Below, piece by piece: positions 11,232 to 24,674 of a stretch of 64,000 bases of DNA. Positions within the stretch are counted from its first letter, which is position 1. Each line of letters starts with the position of its first letter. The stretch lies in NCBI GenBank assembly GCA_964020085.1, contig OZ026606.1, forward strand, positions 11,448,297-11,512,296, read 5' to 3'. Under the pieces are notes generated by a model. It searched no databases. It was not told where the DNA came from and saw nothing but the letters and a program-made list of their open reading frames with translations. The position numbers and the translations under genes were made by a program. The stretch comes from Micromussa lordhowensis. Its lineage: Eukaryota > Cnidaria > Anthozoa > Scleractinia > Lobophylliidae.

Positions 11232-11597
11232 TATCGTACTGTAGTGATGAAAAGTTTCGCTTCGCCCAAAACGATCGAGTTCGTTGTTCTTGGTTGTGGC
11301 TAGCATCTGGCAAAGATGGCGTTGTTCATCGTCAGGAAGGTTTGCTACGTTGACAGAAAGGCAGAGAGGAGTATTCATACACAGAGCCTGGCAATCTTCA
11401 ATGTTTGTAGTAAATTTTGAGACGATGGCTGCCACGTTGAGTACACTGTCTAAATAAGGCACGAAATTTAGGAAGATGATTTGGTCTCCATTCGCGTCTG
11501 TGATCACTCCAGCATGGGGACTTTGTCCACCTGAAGCTAAACTGAGAACGTATGCAGCGAAGAGAAGGCTTGAAAACTTCAAAGAAACGCAATTCAT
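11232..11597 (-). CDS. Secreted PAN/EGF protein, exon 1 (signal peptide + PAN/apple)
   Basis: First coding exon of a secreted protein. From the ATG at 11597 the protein starts with a hydrophobic signal peptide (MNCVSLKFSSLLFAAYVLSL) followed by a PAN/apple-like domain. The four visible cysteines are DCQALC, LC and LC, with the usual spacing around an ...FVPYLDSV... start. The frame is open to 11639 with further Met codons, but those would put charged residues ahead of the signal peptide. The exon ends exactly on a codon boundary at the donor GTAAGT. With exons 2 and 3 it encodes about 303 residues: signal peptide, PAN, EGF, C-terminal domain. Likely extracellular or matrix protein; function not known. 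Confidence 0.75.
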
Positions 11598-11639
11598 TTG
11601 AAGTCTGGGTCTTGAGTTGATTCTCATCATGAAAATCAT

Positions 11640-13439
11640 TTAATGAATTAAACCTACGCGAGTCATTAACTTTATAGGTTGATTTGTTCAATTATTTATG
11701 GTAGTCTAATGAAGACAACAATACAAATCATTTGGTTTTTAAATCCCTACTTTTAGCTTTTCCTATAAACAGTCACTAATTTCGAGTTTCAAGTTATTTG
11801 CCTTATTTTTAATGGATCAATTTCCTCGCTCCAATTGCAATTAGAGACAGTCATGCAAGACAGTTGTGCGAGACATGCATAACTTTAGAGAATTATCCGA
11901 GTGTTTCGACCTCTGAGTGTTTAGATGAGGCTATGTAAACACGGAAAAAGTACTCTATTGCTTTTATAAAACTATTCTTAAAAATACGCACGAATCTAAA
12001 ACGTCACAACGTGTTTATATACTATCATCTAAACACACCTATCGACCAATGAGAGCGCGCGTAGCGGCTCAGTTATTTTAGAAACACAAATAATGCTTGT
12101 ATACCCGTCCAAGTCAACATCTTTGCCTTAACACGGCGTTAAATATATAACACAAGTTTGGCACATGAGTTTATTAAGACTCTGAATAGCAAGATTACGC
12201 CGGTAGAACTGAGTCAATAGTCTTCTCAATACATCATCAGTTTTATTTTGCTTGAAGGAAGCCCACTCACAGATCAGTTCTTTTCTTTCCTTTCCCAAGG
12301 TAAAGAAACCTAATTTATTTGTGATAATTAACTTTGAAAGCAAATCCTATCGATTGGAATGACCGATGAATCCACTTTTCGGCGCGAAGAAACGTTGTTC
12401 TGTTTTTTTTTTGTCTTCTCGCTAGTTAACCATATTTTTTCTTTGAAGTTAGAGACAACAACAGTAATGCAACGTTAAAACATGCTTTTTATGATTAAAA
12501 TGAAAATAAAATATATTTCTTTACGGTTTATAGATTTACATCAAAAAGTGGTTTATTGGCTAGCTATCTTTTTGTCATGCTCGCAAGTAATAATTTTCTA
12601 GCGGCTTTAATTAATTTTAGTTGCTTACTCGGCTATGAAATTAAATTTACATGTGTTCATTATTATATGCAACGAATAACGAGTGCTATCTAAGTTATTT
12701 TCGGTAAGTCTGTGAAACAACTATACTGTGTTACTCGGCCTAGAATGAACGCGGAATACAGAAACCTGGATCTTTCCAAGGTAGTCTAAATATGTTCTTA
12801 CAAAAATGGTTCTTGTATAAAGAGGGTCTTAAAAAGGAGGATTTTTCCTTATCAGGTCCTTAAAATACAGTTTGTTATACGCATTCATAGTGGCATTTGA
12901 CATTCGTTCAGAGACATTTATATCAGATTATCGGAAATCGAAATCTGATTGGTTTCTCAGCATGTGCTATCGATCACGAGAGGGCACCAAGAATCGACCG
13001 TTTCTCTTGCGTTTGTTTTCGAATAGGTAATGATAAAAAAGTATACGTCTTCCTCAATATGTGTACCTAGTGAATTGTCTTGTTAGATTTCCATACATTT
13101 ACTTTAAAGGAGAAAGAGGTAGCTTGAAGAAAATAAAAGCTCGTCGGAATGGCCCTGTCTTTCAGTTTGATGACTGCACTTTCGTGTTAACAATGTATGT
13201 AATAATTCTTTGATGAACCCACGTTAGATAAATAACATAGGAGGCGCGCATCCCCGAGATTGTTAAATGGCACGAAAAGGCGGACTGGAAAAATTTGCCT
13301 CGCGTTGTTCACTTTTCGAATTAAGTGAAACTTGTCAGGAAAGCGAGCGAGACAGTTCTCTTTCAAGCTGTTCTTCGCATAATCATCTCCAAAGTTATTT
13401 ATAAAAACGATGAAATCTTTACAGAAGTGTTGATGCCGA
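11640..13439. other. Non-coding host DNA
   Basis: Upstream region of the PAN/EGF gene and downstream flank of the minus-strand GPCR. No coding exon or named repeat seen. 'tgtcaggaaagcgagcgag' at 13333-13351 also occurs at 54640-54658, near the duplicated GPCR copy, suggesting that the duplication once reached this far. Confidence 0.4.
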
Positions 13440-15818
13440 AAATTATTCTACTCTTCTCTTTAGTAAGTCCTAGGCTAGTTAAACCAGTGACTAAACTTTA
13501 TCTAAACAAGGTCAACAAGGCTGCCTTTGCTATCGCTAATTTTGATATTGTCCAGTTTTTCTTGTGTCGTAGAACATCGCAACCTCGTTTGATCATCGTT
13601 GCTCCGTCTTGAAATGTAACTGTTGAAATAACTGGAAAACGACTCAGAAAAGCTTCGCTTCTTGCGAATGCAAATTTTCAGAAACACGCTTCTAAACTCG
13701 CGACTTCTCCAGCAATAAATTAAGGGGTTCACGAAGGACGATGTAAAAGTCAGGATCTTTACCAAAGCATTGACAAGGCTTTGCTTTGATCGGAACGATT
13801 CAGAGAAACATTGCGGACATGTTTTCTGTAAAAAATAGTAAAAGCAAGATGGAAACCAACAGGCCACAAACACGCCAATCACAATCATGATGGTGATATT
13901 TGCTCGGCGTTCCTTGTAATCTTTGCGAGAATGCTCGCTGTTGTGTGATATGTTTTTCTTATTACGTGATATTTTCTTGATGTGTGACTGGGCCGTGATG
14001 TACATGGAGGTATAGCAGATCACGATCACAAGAAATGGAACAATGACGTTGGATATAATGACCATGATGCTCCACCAGTGGGTCGGGCTGTAGTTGCACT
14101 CCTTATAAGGTTCGTTTGATTCCCATGGGACGAAAGGAAGAGAAGAAACGATCATGGCGTCTATCCAGGCGAACAATAACGCCATGGCAACACGACGACG
14201 AGTGACAATAGTAATATGGTTCAGCGGATTTCTGATTGCGATCAGGCGCTCTACACTGATGACAGACAAACTCAGAATGGAAGCGTAACCCGTGAGGAAG
14301 TAGGAAGAGCGAAAAATGTCGCAGACGATCGTCTGCATTGGTTCTTCCCATGTGAACTTTTTAAAGATATAACTCGGCATGGCGACCAGGCCTGCTAAAG
14401 AGTCAGCGATTGCCAGGCTGAAGATTGACATGTAGGTCACGTGACGCAAGGCTGGGTGGCTATAGATAGCGAAGCATACTATGCTGTTACCAAGGACTGT
14501 GCCAAATGAAAGACACGCCAGGATAACTACCAGAGGAGTTCTTGGTATCACTGAGTATTCAGTGTCTGGTGAAAGATTAGGAAGTGGACTGTCTGTGCTG
14601 TTCCACATCTCCATCCTGATAAAAACAAAGATAGATTTAGAGATTGAGTGTTATCCAAAATAACAAAGTACAGTTCAAATCAAACTCAATACCACGGGTT
14701 TGATGAAGCACATGAAGACCTGTAGACTTCGGTTATCTAAAGGTGCCAGCTCTTTCTACTCCGAGTGAAAGCAGTAAAAGTGACAAGTCGATCAAGTATG
14801 GCAGTACGTTTGCCAGTTTCTTCCAAGGCTTTACGCTGTTAGTATTACTGATAACCTGAAATATGAATAGCAGCTACAATGGACAAAAACTGAATACTTA
14901 ACAACTTCATACACAATTCGCTGAAGAGCGCGCAGTTATAAAAAATATTTTCAATCTAAGTTAATGAGATTATAATGAGATTATCTTTAAACGGCATTCG
15001 GACATTTGTCAGAATTCGCGGTTGAAAAAATGCCACAAGTAATATCAGTATTATGAATTAAGCACTACAAAAATGTGAACTTAAGAAAGGATTTTAAAAA
15101 AATCCCCGTTCTTGATATTTTTTCTGGTTTTCTTTCGACCTAGGACTCTTGCTTTTCCATATGCAATATATGAATTGGTCGGCTGCAGTTGCCCAAAAGA
15201 TATTTACTTATTCAGTCTGATGAAATATTATATTCATTCATTCACTCACTGATAAAGGTGTTTTCACCAGATCTTCAACTGTGTTTCAGTGGAAATAAAA
15301 ATTCCTTTAAAGCTACCTTAGAAGCGAAGTTAGCAGTACGAGTTAGTTTCTCCCTCCTTGCTCTGTTCGTGATACAGCTGAACAAAAGCCATCAGGAAAT
15401 AATGGAATGCGCTTCTCAGAAGTAAGGTGTCCAAGGACAGACCGCGTAGTTGACTGTCTAGCCCTGGTACAAGTTAAACGTAACGACGGGCCAAACCTCA
15501 CACGTACGAGACTATAGCGTTTTGGCAAGGAAAGCACTGAAATGCATATGGAGTATTGCTTTGACGTTCTCAGCTCAGCATACGTGATAACGCTTGCATT
15601 AATGAGAGGACACTATCAATTTCAACTGATTGAAATACCTTAGGTATTTGATTTCTGACGTTTTACGACAGTAGATAAGTGTCAATAACTTGTAACTGAT
15701 CGTTCTTAGTTGTCTTAGTTCAGCTTTGACAACAATGCACAGAGTGAAGGAGGAGTCAAGCTTAGATAGACAACCAATTCGACTTTCTACTGAAATAAAA
15801 TCTAATGCTCGCTAAACG
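13440..15818. repeat. Segmental duplication, copy A
   Basis: About 2.4 kb repeated in the same orientation at about 55250-57578. It contains a full GPCR coding region plus about 1.2 kb upstream. The two copies differ by scattered substitutions and small indels; for example, about 24 bases around 15014-15038 are missing from copy B. Homology is patchy at the left edge and ends abruptly on the right, after 'gctaaacg' at 15818, where copy B passes into AT-rich DNA before the hairpin array. Confidence 0.9.
13502..14614 (-). CDS. Class A GPCR, duplicate copy A
   Basis: A 370-residue rhodopsin-family receptor in a single coding exon. Visible: N-glycosylation site NST, GNSIV in TM1, SLAIAD in TM2, TM3 Cys and VISVERL, ECL2 YKECNYSP, CWFPSCF in TM6, NPLIYCW in TM7. 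It has a basic C-terminal tail with serine clusters (SFSESFSSYF, SRRS), possible kinase targets. A splice acceptor (tttgtttttatcag) lies immediately before the ATG, so the 5' UTR is probably spliced, as in the + strand paralogue. It is nearly identical to the copy at 55302-56417 and more distant from 3170-4264. Plasma-membrane receptor; ligand unknown. Confidence 0.92.
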   Translation of the reverse strand: MEMWNSTDSPLPNLSPDTEYSVIPRTPLVVILACLSFGTVLGNSIVCFAIYSHPALRHVTYMSIFSLAIADSLAGLVAMPSYIFKKFTWEEPMQTIVCDIFRSSYFLTGYASILSLSVISVERLIAIRNPLNHITIVTRRRVAMALLFAWIDAMIVSSLPFVPWESNEPYKECNYSPTHWWSIMVIISNVIVPFLVIVICYTSMYITAQSHIKKISRNKKNISHNSEHSRKDYKERRANITIMIVIGVFVACWFPSCFYYFLQKTCPQCFSESFRSKQSLVNALVKILTFTSSFVNPLIYCWRSREFRSVFLKICIRKKRSFSESFSSYFNSYISRRSNDDQTRLRCSTTQEKLDNIKISDSKGSLVDLV

Positions 15819-18800
15819 AACTACGCCGTGCTACACTAAAAAATGTACAAAGTTATCTCTATGTCAGCTGAAGGCGGCAATGTTAACGGCTGATCAAGTT
15901 TACAGAAATCTATCTCAGCAGGAATGGCTTAAATGTTCGTAAAGTGACCTAAATAGCAAAGACGGTAGCCTGTGTTTTAATTACCAAAGTTGAAATTAAA
16001 TAAAGCAGAACTCCAGACCAAAACTTTCAAAAACGAAGTGATCCACGAAACTCGGTTTCCTTTATCGGCCTACTTGTTCCAAATGACAATTTAGGCCAAT
16101 GAGAATTGCTTCAGCTTCAAAGAAACTTGCATCAAAGCTATAATTCGATATAATCATTTCAATTATATTCTAAACTGAAAAATGTCACTATATATTTGTC
16201 ACTTTGATTAAGTTTTCTTCCACGTGTGATAAAATGTTATATCGAGAGTTGCACTAGCTCTAATCATAAGTTACTACACTACCGGGTTTAACTCCTTCGT
16301 TTGAAATACGCCGGGTCTTGAGGTTTGTTAATTCGAAAAGATCTTGTCGTTTGTTTTTGAGAATGATCCAATACGATGTTAAAGCATTACAGTAAAGTCC
16401 ATTAACCACTGAACATGCCTCAGCTCACGAATGGTAATGTGTAAATCAGCTTCCACAGGGAATTTTCTTGCGATTCTCAGATACCTTCCGTTAATATATA
16501 ACGCAAGCCTATTGTTCAGAGCGTTAAATGGAGTGAATGTTTTAATTGAATCTACAAACTTGCTGCAGGCATTAATTATTAAGCTACAGCTGGCGACCAG
16601 CTTGACGGCAATACATAGGGCGAGTTGATAATTGTTGTGCGAGAAAACAAATTCCCGTACTATAGTAAATATTATTTACTGAAATTGACATCGGTGCTTT
16701 TTATGTGTATGATACACAGCTTGCGCCATTAAAATGAGTGAATTAATTAGACTACAATAGCCATGAAAACGATTTGAGTAAGATGACTTCAGTGGACATC
16801 AACCGTCATCATCATTGAATATAGATGATATCAAGAAGATCCTTTACTGGTCGTAAACAAATGGGCATTAAAAATTTCAATTTGGTTTCAGCGTTTCTAT
16901 AATACCGCCGAGTCGGTAAACAGCTGGTATCACTGGCATTAGCTGGCTGTAATCATTGATCAGTACTTAAGTTCCACACAGACTAAGGCATTTTTGGCTA
17001 ATATTTAGTCAGGATCAAAAGAGGATGATTGTTCAGGATATAGCAACCCACTCTCATGAAGAAACATTGCACTTTCTTGTGAACTGACTCATTCTCTTTG
17101 TCTACTATCAAAGTCTCACCAAAGTTCGCGTCGCCACGACCTCAGCGGAATCAGTCAAGTTGCCCTTAACACTGACAAACTGTGGTTTCTCTTCCGAGTG
17201 TTAAGTTGGTGAAATGCCTTTAGATCTTTGGGTATATCCGATCTTATGGTGTTGCTGCTATTTATATACAGTAGGGCCCTCTCTCAAGATTCTTCTAGCC
17301 AAAATGGGAAGCTAAACTTCGTACGTGGGACGTTATCAACAAGACATACATCAGGTCAAATACTTAGTTATTGATTGGCTTGCATTAGCTGCTTGTTATC
17401 TGCTGAAATACCACAGCAAAAAATGCTTGTCGTGTTCTACACAAGCATATACAAAGCGATTGTTATGTAAATTGGCACATTTTGTTCTTCTAGCTTAATC
17501 GCTGACTATTTAAGAACTCTGTTATTAACTGTCTGTGTGAAAAAAAAAATCAAAGCTATTGTCTTACGGATAATACGCCGTCAAAACATCTTCTTCACTT
17601 GCAGCTATAACAAAAATACATTTAGTAACAGCTGTTCGCCCAGCGTGGATTTAATTGGATTACAAGGAACGTCTGGAATGTTTGTTTCCTTAACCTAATC
17701 ATAGTGTTCTTCATTTCTAATTGCTGACAGCCGGTCTGAGAGTGTTCTAGGAAGATGAGGAGGGCAAGTTCTCTTTACATTATTTAACTGACGAGAATCA
17801 AGGGCTACTGATATAGGAAAGGTTACTTGGGGCTAGAAAACTCGATTTGTTTCTACTAAAGAATTCCTTGAGTCTTGTTTTCCGTCTACGTACATACAGA
17901 CATTCTATTTGTTTTTAAATGGATCCTTTTTTCGTTAAGTCCATGGAATAACAGTGATCGGCTTAAAAACATCGTGGCTACCAAATTCTGTCCCTATTTT
18001 GTGCGTATTTTCATTCCCATAATATAGTTTTGGTTTCAATCGACATCTTTTAAACAGTTTGATCTTGGTTTCTTTTTATGGTTGTCCAATTTCAAGGTTT
18101 ATTATGACTCCTTCCTTTCTAGTCGATATTTTAGATAAGTATCAGTCGGTTCAATTAAATAGCAAGTCAAGAACCACTACATTTGGATTAATACTTGGCG
18201 CGTGGAATTTTGAAATCTTAGTATTTGAAGGTTATCTTATTTGTCAATGGCCTTATCTGTTTCCTGAACGTAAGGTTCGTATGTGTGTATTTGGGTTTGC
18301 AGTGTGCTCCCCTTGAGAGTAAAACGTAGCTCAGACTATACCTGACCTTCTCAGCTGACCTCATTACCACGTTGTACATTTGAAGGTATCTTCTGCTTAC
18401 ATTCTTATGCTCTTAGACGCAGATTCTAAGCTTGCACCAGTGAATCAAAAAATTGTAATATAATTATTATATAAGACTTCAACGAGGCTAACAAAACTGG
18501 TGAAACTTGTGAAATTGTGTTCTTTTTTTCATGGAAACCTTGTACAGTAAAATCAACAGCCATTATATATCACGTGCATTTTTTCGCTTATCCTCTTGAT
18601 GTAAGGACATCCTGCCTCATAATTTCTGCTCGCCAGGACAGATTTCCTTTTCTTTTGCATACTGCTCTATTATCTCGACGAATAAAACTAGTCTTTCTTC
18701 TTCTTTTTGAAATTTGATGATTCGGCCAGATGTAACGGAATACACACTTGCAAAAGCAAAACACACAAAACAAAGACAAAGTAACATAATAAAGCTGATT

Positions 18801-21800
18801 CAATGGGTATCATAAAACAAACACGGCTTGGTTTGAATTGCGACTTGTAAATAAAGAAAAAATGGCTTAATTGACCACAAAAACGCAAAGACAGCTCTTA
18901 GGTTACGAAAAACTGTGTATTTCCCTCACTATTCCGACTTTTCAAGCGATAACCTTCACGGAAGAAACACTTCAAAGTAGTGATCCAGAAGACCTCTATG
19001 TTCCGATTTGGATTGTGGTTGTCACAGAACCGTCTGCGGGTGAACGTCTAAAAGCAGGGTCACTCAGACCCTCGGCATTAAAATACGCCAAGTTAGCACC
19101 ATACGAATTATGCAAGGTGTGTATTTGGTTCTCCAGCAACAACCAAAACCACTACTAGATAACGAAACTGGAAGATGTTAAACCAGTCACTGGGCCAAAT
19201 CTCCACCCTGGCACTTTGGTAATAAAATTTTGCAGCCACTGACGGAGGCTAGAGGTGTCTGGTTAAAAGACTTACATCATCTGCCTATACAGCAGACAGG
19301 ACAATGCCACAGGATTAATTTTCGGGGCTTAGCCATAATTAATTGTTGCGATATCACACACGCTCTTAACACTCAAAGATGATAAAACAGACGAGCTGTT
19401 TACCCGGTGAATGAAAATGAATAGCTAAGTGAGCCGGAAAGGAAAAGAATGCCTACATATTCTGATAAGATGTCAATAGTAAAAACAGTAAAACTTGCCT
19501 GAAGAGACTTTCTCAAAAGCGATGTAATCCCTGCCGGTGGTCAGAGCAAGCAAAAGGGAGGTAATGCTTGGCCTAACAGGTTTACATATCCCGAGGTTAA
19601 ACTGGCCACACTATGTCGATGATTTTGATTGGCTGTGGTTTGACATAATTACCCACCATGGTGAAAATAACTTATGCTTAAAAGCTACAAACGGCACAAT
19701 TTTGATATATGTCCACATAAATGACAAAATGACTACACATCCTGTTTGGTGTGATTATGGCTAATACAACACCAGTGTAATTCGTCGTTTAGTCTCAGAC
19801 AAAACAACAATTCATAAACTGGTAGTTAGCCACAAATCCGACCACGAGCTAATCAAAGTTTACTAACGGCTAACCGCGTTGCCCCAAATAGCATCGAAAC
19901 ATTCTAAGCTAACCCGGTGAATGATGATTAGCAACAGAATATAAATTTTAACAGAGGAGGTTAGTTTTACGGGAGATCAAAACTTAAAACATTAATTGTA
20001 GTCACACTCGTTTTTTGTTTTGCAAAATGGAAGTCTTGCGATCGTGAAGATAAATACCTGTGCAAAAGCTTAAAGTATTTCAACTTAAAGAGCTAAGTTT
20101 TTCTATCAATTGGCATTATGTTTTTTTTCCCGGCCTTGGCTTCTCTACCAGAAAGTCTTTGAAAAAGTGATACTTTGGTTCCACGATTACGAAAAGATTA
20201 ATAATACACGCGAGGCATAAAGAAACGTTTTTTGTGCAAGGAACGCAGATTACGAAGATTACGAAGAATACTAAGAAATAATAATAAGCAACAGCGTTGA
20301 CTAGTCACTAAAAACAATAGACTTTGTTATCATGAAAACGAGCTGATCAAAGTTAAGCCAAAGTCTATGACAAAAAGCATTAAAACGATTTGAAATGTTT
20401 TTTTTTTGTATTGTGGATTTACAAAATTTTCTTTGCGTAAAATATCCAGCTTAATCGCCTCTACTTACCAAGCTGTTTTCCCTACACACAGCGCTAGCAA
20501 AGAACCACAGCGAGCAAGAAATGCCTTGAGAAAACAGCGAGAAAACTATCCCAGCCTCCTTGGGCCTCCCTGACTGAGCTACTGTTTTTTTTTCTCGTGT
20601 CAAGAGGCAGCTGTCTTACGCGGGGTGGCCTTGGGACGAGCACCTGCCAGATGTTAAGAAGAATTATGCACACATCAGTCCTCGATAGATTAATATTTCT
20701 TTGCATCAATCTCAGCCTCATCCAGTTGTTGTTTAAGATTCATAATCCGGTATAGTTTGTGCCATTTTTGTCCGTCGAAGCCTTACTCTGTCTAATAACT
20801 ATCATAATTATCCTGGTACCAAAGTAACTTTGGCTTGTAACATATAATTTCTTTAGTTTTTAATTTAAGCAACAGTGAAACTGAGAACTTTATTCAGCCG
20901 CAAAATTTTCTACTTTAATTCATTTTCGCCTAAGGCAACGATATGAACGAGTCAATTATAATTTGGCCATGAAGTAATTTTGTCAAAGAGGCTCTGCTAA
21001 ATCTGTTGTATCTTGAGTATAGTCCACGTCAAAAGTGTTTTGGATCACGTCATCTTTTGGTTTTCTTCAGTTTTTAATTGACACTTGATGGTATATTGTC
21101 TATATCGCTAAAAGGCCAAAGAACGCTTGAACGGAAGGGCGCTGCGTGTGTCCGCACTCATCATTAGTGGTGTTATTAGACGTAACAAAGCCGACATTCA
21201 TAAATAATCAAAAAGCAAAAAAGTTTTATCAGTTATGTACACTCGCAGCAAAAAGGTTCTGTTCAGAAAGGGTAACTTCCGATGATTCTGATAGTCCCCA
21301 TGTTTCGATTATATTTTACGAATCCACCGAATTTAGACATCAAGTACCAATAACCAAGGACCTCAGTCACGGCTTTTTCAGTTACACGGGTTATGAACAA
21401 CAAACTTGAAAAATTGAAAGATGCACAAACCGTAGCTCCTTTAAAACATTTCCCCTTGACGCTGTGAAATGGACCCATTTATCTTCTGCACAGTTAGATT
21501 CAAACTGTATGTAAATACCTAGCCTATTTCACAACACCAGTACTGCTTTCGAATCTCTTTATGAGAGAGCGCGGAGGAAATCGAGCCTAGAGATTACTTT
21601 GAAAGCTGATTTTTGAAGCATTCAAGTAATCGAGTTCGTTTTTTTTTAATCCATCTGAACCACACACAGTTTTTTCTTTCAATACTTTTACTTTTTTGAT
21701 AAACTAAAAAATATCAACCTCATGCCATCATACTAATTTGGCAGTCAGTCAGTCATATTTATAAACTGCCTTTGCACTATAAACATATTTCTGGATTTTA

Positions 21801-22278
21801 CATTACGTTTGATCAATTAAATTTCCGTAGTAGTAAGTCTGCGCTCTAGCGACTAAATACGTTGCATCAGTCTGGATGGGTGACCGATTTAGCGAAGAAC
21901 AGACTAAAAAAATCGTAAGAAATTAAGACTATCGAGTCAAAAGATGAATTAACCTGCTGAGAATGTCCGCTTTTTGAATAATGAAGGTAGTATTGGCATT
22001 GTCACTGTGTAACCTGTTGATACCCTGACAAAAATTCAAGACAAACCGAATTTCCAACTTCGTAGGCCGATCGGAGGCTCATGCCGGCCAAAAATTTGTT
22101 GTACACTGCGCGGACAGATCTAGAGCCCATTTATCATGTTGGTATAAGATTCAATAGCAGCTCACGAATTTGCAGTTGATATGAACCCATATGAAACTAT
22201 AATTTGCAGTTGTTCCGTTCATTTCAAGACAATAATTTTGATGTAAAGTGACAAACAAGGACAAATGAATCATAATTA
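15819..22278. other. Non-coding host DNA
   Basis: A 6.4-kb stretch in which I see no coding exon, RNA gene or recognisable mobile element. Open frames are short, AT-biased and lack domain-like sequence. Small spliced exons would not be detectable by eye. Confidence 0.4.
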
Positions 22279-22888
22279 GGCCCCGTTTACACGGGTCCGG
22301 ACGAATTTTTGCACGGACAAAAACTTGCACGGTTCCACCTTGCGTTTACACGGGACCGGCGGAACTGGACGAATTTTTGAACGGCTAAGTGTGCAAGTTT
22401 AGGACCTGAAAAAAGCAGGTCAACTTTTTGACCGGCACAGTTCCATTTTTCGCACGGACTTTTGTTAAATTTACGGAAAAAGAAACAAACAAAAGCAAAT
22501 TACAGATAACATTTTGGTGACGTCTTCGTACTTGCTTCTGACCGATTCCCAATCAACGCCTTCCCCCACTTTTCCTGCTTTGTACATGTAGCAATAAATT
22601 AATTTCTTCATCAGACCACATAAAGTTTTTATCTGCCGCTGCCGCCATGTTTGATTTGCCGCGTACTGCAAGGGCTGCAACATGATTGGTTTAAAGAATT
22701 AGCGATAACCAATCACAACAGAGCCGTAAAAAAGCCATTCAAATGCCTCGACTGGTCTAAAATTTGCACGGATCCGTGTAAACACCACTGCAATCTGTAA
22801 CAGAATTTGCACAGATCCATATAAACAGGCGGTCCAGGAACAAAATTCGTCCGTGCAAAAATTCGTCCGGACCCGTGTAAACGGAGCC
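22279..22888. mobile_element. PIF/Harbinger-like element, 610 bp
   Basis: Inverted terminal repeats of 39 bp with one mismatch, starting 'ggccccgtttacacgggtcc', are flanked on both sides by TAATTA (22273-22278 and 22889-22894). Because TAATTA is palindromic the exact TSD length (3 or 6) is ambiguous. A minus-strand frame (22471-22683) reads ...WESVRSKYEDVTKML, reminiscent of the Myb/SANT- or MADF-like DNA-binding proteins that accompany Harbinger transposases. It is at best a remnant. Confidence 0.75.
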
Positions 22889-22894
22889 TAATTA

Positions 22895-23544
22895 GAAGTA
22901 CAGTAATGGTTGTCGTAGAGGTTTTATTATTATAGAAAATTTTCATTGCTGAATGTTTTTTTAGTCACTATGTTATTTCTTTGGAAGGCCAGAAGCAGAA
23001 AAAGCGATTTTTTTTGGTATAATGAAAAAAAAAATATTTTGGCAAGTAAACTCATTAAAAAGTACATATTATTTATATTAGATTGAGTTTGAAATTCATC
23101 TATCTGTTATAATTAGTAGTAACTTTAATTTTGTGCATTAATGTGAATACATCTGGAACACGTCAAAATCTCAGGTTTAAAACAAAGAATTTATTTTCAA
23201 CGGGAGAGTAATCGAGCAGGAAATATGACCTTGCGAGCATTTGATTTTGTCACTGGGAGAAACTTTGCTTCAAATGAAGAATTGCGTGTCGAGCAGTAGT
23301 TGTTTCATAAACAACAATTTTTCTCCTTTATCGAAACATCCGGCTTCATTGTTACATTTTCAACTTGTTTTGTTTTGCAAACTCTCAACAAAAGGTAGTG
23401 AAATTCATTAGTTTGCAATCTAACATTATATCGGAAAAGGTAGCAATTATTTATGGTTTTATCACGAAACAAAAAAAAATCATTTTCAGTTCTAGATGAA
23501 CTTATGAATTGTGACCAAAGTTTTCGCAACTGGAAATTACTTAG
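22895..23544. other. Non-coding host DNA
   Basis: AT-rich, with long T and A runs near 23005-23035. Nothing recognised. Confidence 0.35.
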
Positions 23545-23860
23545 AGACGGAGATGGAAGTTTGTCTTGTATGTGGACGTAAATATTCAATAGTTATAAGT
23601 AGGTTGTGTGTTTTGCCGTACTTCTGTTACCCTCAGTTTTGGTTTTCTTTCTGTCTTTCTGTTTTTGTTCCTCATAAAGCAGAGATGGAGATGGAAGTTT
23701 GTCATGTATTTGCACACGAAAGCAATTCAGTTATCAGTCCTTTTTAAATACATTTTCTTGTTCGTAAATATTCAATAGTTATAAGTTTGGCGTACTTCTG
23801 GTACCCTTTTGGTTTTCTTTCCGCGTTTCTGTTTTTGCTCCTCGTAAAGCAATGGTTAAC
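23545..23860. repeat. Imperfect tandem duplication
   Basis: 'cgtaaatattcaatagttat' occurs at 23577 and again at 23763. It is followed in both copies by a similar run ('cgtacttct.gtaccc', 'ggttttcttt', 'gtttctgtttttg.tcctc'). 'ggagatggaagtttgtc' is likewise repeated, near 23549 and 23688. An old tandem duplication of roughly 186 bp with indels. Confidence 0.7.
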
Positions 23861-24181
23861 CCTTTCCTGTTTTGATGTTTTGTTAGATTTCAGTCATAAA
23901 TCAGTCTTGCTGGTAATTTGAATTTATCTGGACTTTGTTTTCATGTACTGATTATGCGTGTGTATTCTGTAATTTTTTCACTCTCCATTACACCTGTACT
24001 TCATTTATATTCATATAATCCTACCATCGTTTGTCGTTCGTTAAAAAACCTAGAAGATGTGAGGCGAATACCTAGAGGTTTGACATTTTTTTTCCAGAGA
24101 TCGCATTATTGTCTTACAACTTTAAAAATCTAACTTTCCAAACGTCGTGTTAAATCAAACTTCAGCATGAGTGCTGCCTCA

Positions 24182-24671
24182 GGCCCTGTCCACACTAATC
24201 CGTTTTCAAACGAAAACGGAGGTTTTTGCTCCGTTTTCAAACAGATTTGCGTCCACACTTATCGTTTTCTTATCGTTTTCGCCTGTCCACACTACAACGC
24301 CGTATCCGTTTGAAAACGTTTTTATACCCTCAGTGCGCATGCTCAAATGAACTCGACACATGCGCATTTCAATATATCGGCCCGCGAAATTGGAGTCTGT
24401 CCGCCATTTTAGATACTCACGGTCGAGTGGTCTGGCGCCCGGTCTGTCTATTTTGATGACGTCACCGTTTTCGGATAGCATCGTTTTCTCTGTCCAAACT
24501 AGAAAACAGCGTTTTCAAAAAGCGTCGTTTTCAAATCGCTCCACTCTGGAGAGCGTTTTCGAATGGCTCCGTTTTCGGTGATCGTTTTCGGCGTTGTAGT
24601 GTGGACGATAGCCGTATCCGGAGCAAAACAGCTCCGTTTTCGTTTGGAAACGGATAACTGTGGACAGGGCC
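24182..24671. mobile_element. PIF/Harbinger-like MITE, 490 bp, TSD TCA
   Basis: Termini 'ggccctgtccacac' and its imperfect complement are flanked by TCA (24179-24181 and 24672-24674). The subterminal and internal sequence is dominated by repeated 'ccgttttc' / 'gaaaacgg' strings. No transposase. Terminal bases match those of the elements at 8619 and 22279, so all three probably depended on related transposases. Confidence 0.75.
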
Positions 24672-24674
24672 TCA

